From Euryarchaeota archaeon UBA82 (lineage in GTDB: Archaea > Thermoplasmatota > Poseidoniia > Poseidoniales > Poseidoniaceae): 13,615 nucleotides of DNA. The DNA lies in NCBI GenBank assembly GCA_002496635.1, contig DAKQ01000143.1, positions 1-13,615 on the forward strand. Direction: 5' to 3'. Of the stretch, positions 1 through 6,044 are shown piece after piece. Within the stretch, counting starts at the first letter, position 1. Each line of letters starts with the position of its first letter. Position numbers and translations under genes: made by a program. The notes beneath the pieces were generated by a model that was not told the origin of the DNA, did not search any database, and saw only the letters and a program-made list of their open reading frames with translations.

Positions 1-2
1 TA

Positions 3-527
3 CAACGACTCCAAACAGAATGGATAAATCCATATTCAGTTACAATTGGACGATATGATGAAAATAGAAAGGGCATGTATACTCAAGAGTTGTTTGCAGG
101 AGAGCGAACGATTCACGTTGGTCTTGACATTGGTGCTCCTGCTCAAACACCAATTTACGCCTTCGAAGATGGATTGATACATTCCTTTGCAGACAATGAC
201 CAAGATGGATCGTATGGGCCAACAATCATCACAGAACATTCTCTCCAAATCGATGGGAAACCGACTACATTGTGGGTGCTCCATGGCCATCTTTCTCGAG
301 AATCATTACAGGAATTGAATGCGGGTGAACAAATTGTAAAAGGCCAAGAGATTGGTAAGATGGGGACTGTGGAAGAGAATGGCGGATGGCCTCCACACGT
401 ACATATCCAACTTAGTCTAGTCGAGCCTCAACAAGCAGACTTACCTGGTGTTGTAACACCTGAAGACAGAACTCAAGCATTGCTTGATTATCCTGATCCA
501 AGAAACATCTTGGGAATGTTATACTAA
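3..527 (+). CDS. M23 (LytM-type) metallopeptidase domain protein, 5' end missing
   Basis: The frame is open from the left edge, so the start lies outside the window; 174 residues are visible. Counting from base 3, the M23 zinc and catalytic residues are all present: HxxxD (H38, D42, in IHVGLDIGAP), the central HGHLS (H96) and the HxH pair in PPHVHIQL (H132, H134), so the fold looks intact. The VGRY-like segment before it (IGRYDENRKG), the phrase EENGGWPPHVH and the ending YPDPRNILG match, from memory, the M23 domain found inside large class III aminotransferase proteins (kinase-like phosphotransferase, M23, aminotransferase) rather than cell-wall hydrolases. Here the stop follows that domain directly, so no aminotransferase is attached. 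The missing upstream part could be an APH-type phosphotransferase domain. The substrate is unknown; archaea of this kind lack murein. The gene converges on the isomerase gene with 3 bases between stops. Confidence 0.85.
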   Translation, partial: QRLQTEWINPYSVTIGRYDENRKGMYTQELFAGERTIHVGLDIGAPAQTPIYAFEDGLIHSFADNDQDGSYGPTIITEHSLQIDGKPTTLWVLHGHLSRESLQELNAGEQIVKGQEIGKMGTVEENGGWPPHVHIQLSLVEPQQADLPGVVTPEDRTQALLDYPDPRNILGMLY

Positions 528-530
528 GTC

Positions 531-1616
531 TTAATCTGCAAGATGACCTTTCAGTGCTGTAATCGGAGCGATAGCAGCAGGGTCCTTTCCGTGAATCAAT
601 GCTAATGCAATGGTCATCCAGTCCATGACGATGCAGTGATGAAGCATTGCTTCGAGCAAAGAAGTCCCCTCGCCATGAACTCTCCATGCATAATCCGTTG
701 GCGTATGTTCAATCATCCAATCGATTCGTTTACGGACGTGATTTGACATTCCATCCCAGGTGATGAAAAGAACTGCTTGTTCTTTTCGTGAAGGGTCTCC
801 GTCCTCTCCTATACCGCCCCACGCCACAATTTCATTATGATTCATTTCGGGTACGGCTCCAATGCGAGCAAAACGTCCTGAATTTTCATTCATTTGATTC
901 TTGAACCGATTGAGGACTGGTTGTAATTCCTGAGGGCCGAGTAGTGCAAGTGGCTGTGTGGCGAGTACTTGTGCCAATTCGAGTATGTCTCTTCCCTCAT
1001 CCTTACGGAAATCATTTGATTCAGATGCATAATGAAGACGAACCATCATTGCTTCATATTCATCTGTAGTTTGACGGGGTATGATGTCTAAGTGCTGAAG
1101 GCAAGAGAGTTGGCGAGAAAATAAATGGCCGAATGCAGTACGAGGCGGCTGTCCTCCGATCGAGGGAATTAAGTGACAATTCTCGTAAAGTTCACACAAC
1201 CCAGCTAGCATCCCTCCAGTCGCAATAACAATGACAGTTGCCCCCAATTTCAATGCTGTTTCTGTAGCAATCCATGTCTCTTCTGTATTACCACTGTGGG
1301 ATGTTGCAAGAACCAACCATGAAGGGTTCCACCATGAAGGGACGGTGTAATCTCTGTGAGTAATTATCGGAGTGTTTCCGTCTCGATTTGAAAGTGTTGA
1401 AAGAAAATCTCCGCCCGCTGCTGAGCCACCCATTCCCAGGCATAGTACGCCATCCCACGATTGGTTTTGTAGTTCAGAAAGCCAAGGAAGGTGTTCGAGA
1501 TTCACTGCGGCCATACCGTTTTCAAAATCGGTAAAGAAGGCCTGTGTGAATCCAGTCATCCCCTGAGAATCAAGGGCCTTGAGCAGACTCTCTATGTCAA
1601 CAGAATCTTCGTCCAT
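531..1616 (-). CDS. Bifunctional phosphoglucose/phosphomannose isomerase (archaeal two-SIS type)
   Basis: This 361-residue protein should interconvert fructose 6-phosphate with glucose 6-phosphate and mannose 6-phosphate in the cytosol. The first SIS domain holds GMGGSAAGGD (61-70) and the phosphate-binding SHSGNTEE (106-113), followed by PPRTAFGH (157-164). The second part has ENSGRFA (244-250) and PEMNHNE (256-262). E244, H260 and the C-terminal K356 have the spacing I recall for the Glu/His/Lys active site of Pyrobaculum PGI/PMI (E203, H219, K298). The ATG at 1616 was chosen because family members begin just before a segment like DIESLLKALDSQ, and because it lies 37 bases after the nmd3 stop. 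An upstream in-frame ATG at 1709 would add 31 residues unlike the family and overlap nmd3 by 56 bases. No clear Shine-Dalgarno is seen at either start. Last gene of the ccm-nmd3 operon. Confidence 0.9.
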   Translation of the reverse strand: MDEDSVDIESLLKALDSQGMTGFTQAFFTDFENGMAAVNLEHLPWLSELQNQSWDGVLCLGMGGSAAGGDFLSTLSNRDGNTPIITHRDYTVPSWWNPSWLVLATSHSGNTEETWIATETALKLGATVIVIATGGMLAGLCELYENCHLIPSIGGQPPRTAFGHLFSRQLSCLQHLDIIPRQTTDEYEAMMVRLHYASESNDFRKDEGRDILELAQVLATQPLALLGPQELQPVLNRFKNQMNENSGRFARIGAVPEMNHNEIVAWGGIGEDGDPSRKEQAVLFITWDGMSNHVRKRIDWMIEHTPTDYAWRVHGEGTSLLEAMLHHCIVMDWMTIALALIHGKDPAAIAPITALKGHLAD

Positions 1617-1653
1617 GCATCTTTGAAAGGCTAACCCTTCATAGGAACTCCTA

Positions 1654-2718
1654 TCAAATCGAATGGTCAAGTGCCATATCGTGAAGGGCAATGAATTCTC
1701 CTTCGACATTTGCTAATCGTAATGTTGATGCTCCATCGTAATCCCATGGAAGACGAACGGATGTCATTTTCCAACTTTCGGGGTTGAGGAATTCTGCAAC
1801 TGAATCATCTTTGTTCAATACATCTACTGTGAGATGATTTTTCATTTGGGCTATGACGAGTACATTCTCGAGATCTCTCCAAGTAGCTCCTGTTCGTTCC
1901 TGCCATGCGATTCGTTCCATAATGGCGCCATCTTTTGACCATGAACTCGGTCTCCATAGATCGCCTTTCCATCGGACAACATCGCCTAGATCATATCCTG
2001 GCTTTCGATAAAGAAGCGTTAACCGCGTGACATCGACACCATCTTTACGTCCAACGGTTGTATTTGTTTCTCCAACTTGTCCACCCCAGTTTTCTGTCAA
2101 ATGGCGACCCCATGCTCGGGCAAGACCTTTCGATCCCATGACGACATCGTAACCGCCTGTTACGGAACCTTCACTGGTAATGAAGAACATAGGGTCATCA
2201 CTCAAGTTTTCAATGACTGTATCCAAACTTGCTCGTAATATGTTTAATTCATCTTCTTCGAGCCGTCTTCCAGTTGAGCGTAATTGTACGGTTGCTTCAA
2301 AATAATTACCGGCTCGTCGAGTGCAAGTCAAACAAACTCCATTCGACATTCTTGCACGCATTGTAAATTCATCTTGATAGAGAAGATCATCAACTACGCC
2401 CTCTATTTGGAGATGAAGAAGTGTGTGTCGATCTGAGACTGTCTGAGGCTGACAAGCGAGGCCAATTTCTTCAGCACGTTCGTGAAATGCAACGTTTCGT
2501 TGAATAAGTTCGTCCCACAATTTTTCTTCAGGTACCTCGACCCAACGACCATGCATATCGATGAGCCCACATCGGGCGCATCGAGTGAAATTCGTGTTTT
2601 CTGGAACTTCTGCGATACGAGTACGTGCTCTTGTGCATGGTTCGCACATCCTTTCAGCAAAAAGAGGCGGATCACTGCCGCATACGAGGCAAAAATCTCC
2701 TCCAAGCCCCTTTGTCAC
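1654..2718 (-). CDS. nmd3: NMD3-family large-ribosomal-subunit protein
   Basis: NMD3 in eukaryotes is the adaptor for export of the 60S ribosomal subunit; archaeal homologues keep the zinc-binding and ribosome-binding core and probably act in large-subunit assembly. The 354-residue product has the expected CxxC pairs: C10/C13, C25/C28, C47/C50 and C129/C132. The last sits in GVCLTCTRRAGNYFEATVQL, the family hallmark CxxC..R..G.YFEA.VQLR. A mixed alpha/beta region follows (about 150-260), with a beta-rich C-terminal part (260-354, VVRWKGDLWRPSSW and onward). There is no nuclear-export tail, as expected. It starts at GTG, supported by GAGGTGA four bases upstream; the only nearby ATG reads ATG-TCG-TGA and cannot be used. 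It lies 9 bases after ccmD and runs into the isomerase gene. Its place in a heme-export operon is unusual. Confidence 0.9.
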   Translation of the reverse strand: MTKGLGGDFCLVCGSDPPLFAERMCEPCTRARTRIAEVPENTNFTRCARCGLIDMHGRWVEVPEEKLWDELIQRNVAFHERAEEIGLACQPQTVSDRHTLLHLQIEGVVDDLLYQDEFTMRARMSNGVCLTCTRRAGNYFEATVQLRSTGRRLEEDELNILRASLDTVIENLSDDPMFFITSEGSVTGGYDVVMGSKGLARAWGRHLTENWGGQVGETNTTVGRKDGVDVTRLTLLYRKPGYDLGDVVRWKGDLWRPSSWSKDGAIMERIAWQERTGATWRDLENVLVIAQMKNHLTVDVLNKDDSVAEFLNPESWKMTSVRLPWDYDGASTLRLANVEGEFIALHDMALDHSI

Positions 2719-2722
2719 GACA

Positions 2723-2729
2723 TCACCTC
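2723..2729 (-). promoter_or_regulatory. Ribosome binding site of nmd3, overlapping the ccmD stop codon
   Basis: On the minus strand the sequence reads TGAGGTGATGTCGTG. GAGGTGA is a near-complete anti-SD match, its first bases belong to the ccmD stop TGA, and four bases separate it from the GTG start. This fixes the nmd3 start and suggests translation coupled to ccmD. Confidence 0.75.
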
Positions 2730-2877
2730 ATTCTTCGCTTTCAGCATGAATTTGCTCAATAGCATGAAGTCGTTGTTCCAAATCTTTACTTCTCGCAAAG
2801 ACAGTCCAAGTCCATATTCCGATAGCAAACAGCATCCCAATATATGCAACTGCAAGATAGGTCATTCCTTCTGCCAT
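2728..2877 (-). CDS. ccmD: CcmD-like small heme-exporter membrane protein
   Basis: A 49-residue protein beginning MAEGMTYLAVAY. One transmembrane helix (about residues 7-27, YLAVAYIGMLFAIGIWTWTVF) is followed by a charged, probably helical tail (RSKDLEQRLHAIEQ and onward, ending ESEE). This is the usual CcmD architecture: a short N-terminus, one helix and a charged cytosolic tail. In bacteria CcmD joins the CcmABC complex and helps release holo-CcmE. CcmD sequences are poorly conserved, so the call rests on size, topology and position: 5 bases after ccmC and 9 before nmd3. The ATG follows a weak GCGTGAG element that overlaps the ccmC stop. The tail motif LEQRL also occurs at the end of CcmC, an odd similarity noted separately. 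Confidence 0.82.
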   Translation of the reverse strand: MAEGMTYLAVAYIGMLFAIGIWTWTVFARSKDLEQRLHAIEQIHAESEE

Positions 2878-2882
2878 TGTTC

Positions 2883-3614
2883 TCACGCCTTATCCATTGA
2901 CTTTTGAATCCTTTCAAGCCGTTGTTCGAGAGATGTTATTCTCATACTCATCAGGATATGTCCGATGATGAAAATTGTAAACGATATTGCGCCAATGAAT
3001 AGGATGACTGCCATTTCTCCAGCAAGACTTCCTCCATCACCTCCGCCAACGACTGGCCCCGGGTGTCGTATTTGCCACAAACGTGTTGCCACATATGTGA
3101 TGGGAACGAGGACAAATCCATACAATCCAAATGTGGAAAATGTGTCTCTTGTTTCAACCCCATCGGGTTGTGATTGACGTCCAAGGACTAAGAAGAGTGC
3201 AAGAAATGTAAGCAATCCAAACGTGTTGAGTCGAACGTCCGTCCAATCCCATGGGACACCCCATTCTGCAGCACCCCAAACCATACCGCTCCAAACCGTC
3301 ATGAGGCCAGTTGCTAAGCCTGCTTCTGCTCCTGCCACATGCATCCTCCATCCTAGGTTAGAACGCTTGAAGAACCACATTGCTGAGCCAACAAAAAGGA
3401 ATCCAAAAGCAATGAACGCTGCCCAAGCGGCTGGAACATGCCAATAGAATATCCGTTGAGCATCAGGAGATTCAAAAGCATTGATGGAAACACTTGGGGC
3501 TTTGAGTAGCGCAAGGCCTAAGGTCAATCCAATACCTAAAAATCCGAGAAGAAGAATTCCTTCAGCCCCTCTCTTGCTCATGGTTCTTCCAACCGTTGAC
3601 TCGCTTTGAAACAT
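2883..3614 (-). CDS. ccmC: Heme exporter protein CcmC
   Basis: CcmC is the membrane heme handler that presents heme to the chaperone CcmE in System I cytochrome c maturation. The 243-residue product has six predicted helices (about 18-36, 58-80, 92-113, 127-146, 160-178, 201-222). The family motifs are visible: RIFYWHVPAAW with the conserved His H59, the tryptophan-rich heme-binding loop WGAAEWGVPWDWTDVRL (113-129), and RLWQIRHPGP with the second conserved His H184. These correspond to H60 and H184 of the E. coli protein. The ATG at 3614 is 6 bases after the stop of the fused ABC gene; an internal ATG at 3581 (MSKRG) is an alternative, and neither has a strong Shine-Dalgarno. The C-terminal tail (about 225-243) is charged and helical. 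CcmE and CcmF are not in the window. Confidence 0.93.
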   Translation of the reverse strand: MFQSESTVGRTMSKRGAEGILLLGFLGIGLTLGLALLKAPSVSINAFESPDAQRIFYWHVPAAWAAFIAFGFLFVGSAMWFFKRSNLGWRMHVAGAEAGLATGLMTVWSGMVWGAAEWGVPWDWTDVRLNTFGLLTFLALFLVLGRQSQPDGVETRDTFSTFGLYGFVLVPITYVATRLWQIRHPGPVVGGGDGGSLAGEMAVILFIGAISFTIFIIGHILMSMRITSLEQRLERIQKSMDKA

Positions 3615-3620
3615 TGCATC

Positions 3621-4868
3621 TTAGATGAGATTAGAATCAGTAATCCATTGCACTAGGAGTGCAAATGGGAGAATGAGAATTGGCGTTAAAATCCGCGTAA
3701 AAGCGGCTCTTGGCCGGGCCAAACGTGCCGATGTGAGATCAAACATGCGGACCAGAAACATCGTAGATGTTGTCAGGAAACTTCCGATGAGTGGTAGTTC
3801 CCATGAGATTGTCAAATCCATTGCAAGTATGGTGAGCAAAGTGAGTGCAAAACCGAGAACAGCTCCGTGAATGTAGGATGAGGGAATACCTTGCTTGTGT
3901 GCTCTCCACCAGGCTAATGATCGATGTTCATGCAGCAATTGAATCATGCTATCCCCCACCAATCCTGCTGCAAAGGCAGAACTCAAAATGAGCCCAGAAC
4001 GTTGGATTGTTCCTGTATCGAGTTTGGTGGGTTCGACCAATGCGAGAAGTATTCCTAATGTCAAAAATCCAGCGACACCATTGTAGGCCAGTGTTGACAT
4101 TGTTCGATTATTGGTTACAATACCAGTTCGAAGTGCAATCGATGTTTTTGCTGGAATCAAGCGAGTGTTCTCTCGAGTGATTGCAGGAGAGAAGCCTTGG
4201 CCAATCTCAACCAAACCATCGTTATTGTATTGATGAGTTGCACATTCTTCGAATTCCTTGTTGTGGCTGGCAATAAGAAGAGCATGCCCCTTCCCTCTGA
4301 GATAGTGGATGTCTTCGATTAGGCTCGTTCGAGAGGCTTGGTCCAATCCAGAGCCTGGCTCATCTAAGAAAATAAGACGTGGATCGGATGAGGTAAATCC
4401 AGGAATAATTCCCGCAAGCATTGCTACCTTTCTGCGTTGACCTCCGGATAATTGTGCAATTAAGTCATGTTTCCTATGTTTGAGGTTATATCGTTCAAGC
4501 ATCGAATCCATTTCTATTCTTGAGCCAGCTAAATCCATTGCAGTAAGGAGGCGTTCTTCCATGCGTTGGCTCCCCATACATCCATCTGCTTGTAGGGTCA
4601 GACCAAACGGATGTTGAGGTTTACCTGCTTTTCCTGATTTATCGATCAACAGTTCTCCGTGATGATATACTGAACCCGATTCAAGAGGTATGAGACCTGT
4701 TGCTGTTTCGATAATGGTTGACTTTCCTTCTCCATTTGTTCCATTGAATAAAATCACTTGGCCGCTAGAAACTTGAAGGTTAAATTTTGATAAAACGGTT
4801 CTCATTCCTCTGCGAACAGTTACGTTGTTCATGCTAAGCAACGTATCCGTCATGGTTTGTCCAAGCAT
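3621..4868 (-). CDS. ccmA: CcmA-type ABC ATPase fused to a CcmB-like membrane domain
   Basis: The N-terminal half (about 7-230) is a complete ABC ATPase: Walker A GTNGEGKST (43-51), Q-loop Q93, signature LSGGQ (140-144), Walker B LIFLDEP (165-171) and switch His H202. The C-terminal part (about 245-415) has about five hydrophobic helices (roughly 249-267, 281-299, 324-341, 348-365, 385-401). With ccmC and ccmD directly downstream, the ATPase is best read as CcmA and the membrane half as a shortened, diverged CcmB. CcmA and CcmB are normally separate proteins (about 200 and 220 residues); CcmB has six helices. I see no clear CcmB signature, so that half is assigned by context. The ATG at 4868 is the first possible start; ATGs at residues 6 and 13 also fit. 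No Shine-Dalgarno is visible. It is the first gene of the minus-strand operon, divergent from the rhomboid gene. Confidence 0.82.
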   Translation of the reverse strand: MLGQTMTDTLLSMNNVTVRRGMRTVLSKFNLQVSSGQVILFNGTNGEGKSTIIETATGLIPLESGSVYHHGELLIDKSGKAGKPQHPFGLTLQADGCMGSQRMEERLLTAMDLAGSRIEMDSMLERYNLKHRKHDLIAQLSGGQRRKVAMLAGIIPGFTSSDPRLIFLDEPGSGLDQASRTSLIEDIHYLRGKGHALLIASHNKEFEECATHQYNNDGLVEIGQGFSPAITRENTRLIPAKTSIALRTGIVTNNRTMSTLAYNGVAGFLTLGILLALVEPTKLDTGTIQRSGLILSSAFAAGLVGDSMIQLLHEHRSLAWWRAHKQGIPSSYIHGAVLGFALTLLTILAMDLTISWELPLIGSFLTTSTMFLVRMFDLTSARLARPRAAFTRILTPILILPFALLVQWITDSNLI

Positions 4869-4929
4869 CGCCTATGAATGAATGCTACGACAGGACAACA
4901 GCCATTAGAAACAAACTGTTGGACGTTCT

Positions 4930-5979
4930 ATGGGGCTCCTTTTACTGGAAACATTCGGCCTCATTGAATGGGTTTTGTTGATTGTATGGATGTTTGCAAT
5001 CTGCGCTCCAATCATCTATTCCCTGAGGAATAAAACTCCAATTGCTTTGGGAATTTCTGTCGCCTTACTTCTTGGATATATTGTTCAGTACTCCTGGGTT
5101 GTAATGAGGAACTACCAAATCGACGTTAATTTCGTCTGGGCGGATTTCATGCTTATTCCAACTCGAATCGATTCACCTACTTGGCTGCACACACTCGCTA
5201 GTGCTGGCTTTTTGCATAGTCAAAGTGACGTTACGCATGTCCTTGGGAATGTTTTGGTGATTGCTCTTGTTGGAATTCCACTTGAACAGCGGCTCGGAAC
5301 GAATCGCTTCATTGCTGTTTACATCCTGGGATTATTGGGGGGTTCAATCGCATGGGTCTTGTTCAATATTGACTCTTCTACACCGTCTTGGGGGGCTTCA
5401 GGGGCAGCCTTTGGCTTGCTCGGCGCATATCTTTCAGGATGGCCGAGAGATGAGATTCCATTCCCACTTATTCTGATACGTCCATGGCCTGTGACGATCA
5501 TTGCTCTCTTCTACTTTGGATTTGAACTCGTTCGAGCATTCTCGACTGTTGGACTCGGCACCTACTCAACAGTTGCTCATATGGCTCACATTGGAGGGTT
5601 CGTATTGGCTTACGCTGCTGTACCGTTCATTGCCAAAGGAGGGCCATATCCCCTTGGTGTCGTCGATGGAGGGCCGAAAGGATTTGGTAACGCTCGTGCT
5701 AGGCTCGATCGGATAAAAGCCAACATGGTGGATCTTTCAACAATAGATGATCCGTGGACTGAACTCGGGTTTGATTTACCCAAGAAATTGAAAGAACCAT
5801 TTCGAAAACTTAGAGAGGCATCTGATGAAGCAGAAACACGGCTTGCTTGGATGGAGCACATCGCAGATGCAGGAAGTTGCCCAGTATGTTCTTCCCAACT
5901 TGGAATGGTCGAGCGAAAAGATGGCCCTCAACTCCAGTGTTCCACACAACCATCACACCTTTCCTGGCCTCAAAATTAA
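4930..5979 (+). CDS. Rhomboid-family intramembrane serine protease with C-terminal zinc-ribbon-like tail
   Basis: A 349-residue rhomboid. One extra N-terminal helix (about 8-30) precedes a six-helix core. The family marks are HVLGN (H103xxxN107), the catalytic GASG with S157 (153-160), and the catalytic His in HMAHIGG (H220, or H217). After the last core helix (about 213-235) comes a soluble region of about 110 residues: a basic, helix-prone stretch (255-315), then CPVC (C317, C320) and C337 with H343 (QCSTQPSH), which could form a small zinc ribbon. With seven helices and the core N-terminus inside, this tail is predicted to be cytosolic. The gene diverges from the ABC gene across 61 bases and lies 65 bases before the subtilase gene. 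No Shine-Dalgarno precedes the ATG, so the message may be leaderless or nearly so. The substrate is unknown. Confidence 0.92.
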   Translation: MGLLLLETFGLIEWVLLIVWMFAICAPIIYSLRNKTPIALGISVALLLGYIVQYSWVVMRNYQIDVNFVWADFMLIPTRIDSPTWLHTLASAGFLHSQSDVTHVLGNVLVIALVGIPLEQRLGTNRFIAVYILGLLGGSIAWVLFNIDSSTPSWGASGAAFGLLGAYLSGWPRDEIPFPLILIRPWPVTIIALFYFGFELVRAFSTVGLGTYSTVAHMAHIGGFVLAYAAVPFIAKGGPYPLGVVDGGPKGFGNARARLDRIKANMVDLSTIDDPWTELGFDLPKKLKEPFRKLREASDEAETRLAWMEHIADAGSCPVCSSQLGMVERKDGPQLQCSTQPSHLSWPQN

Positions 5980-6031
5980 TTAAGAAATAACGCAATAGAT
6001 TGAACGTTACAACGATAGCATCAAAATAGAC

Positions 6032-6037
6032 GAGGTG
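6032..6037 (+). promoter_or_regulatory. Ribosome binding site of the S8 protease gene
   Basis: GAGGTG lies seven bases before the ATG at 6045 and supports that start over the second in-frame ATG at 6057. Further upstream, an AT-rich stretch (TTAATTAAGAAATAA from 5976) at the end of the rhomboid gene could be a TATA box for a second transcript, but this is weak. Confidence 0.6.
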
Positions 6038-6044
6038 TTGGTCT

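Noticed and set aside
1617..1709. Longer isomerase start at ATG 1709
   Set aside because: It adds 31 residues with no family resemblance, overlaps nmd3 by 56 bases and has no Shine-Dalgarno; ATG 1616 fits the family N-terminus.
2482..2907. 141-codon plus-strand open frame across the nmd3/ccmD/ccmC junction
   Set aside because: It lies antisense to three well-supported genes and its product resembles no family I know.
4869..4929. Promoter elements in the ABC/rhomboid divergent spacer
   Set aside because: The 61 bases must hold two promoters, but I could not identify a convincing TATA box or palindrome for either direction.
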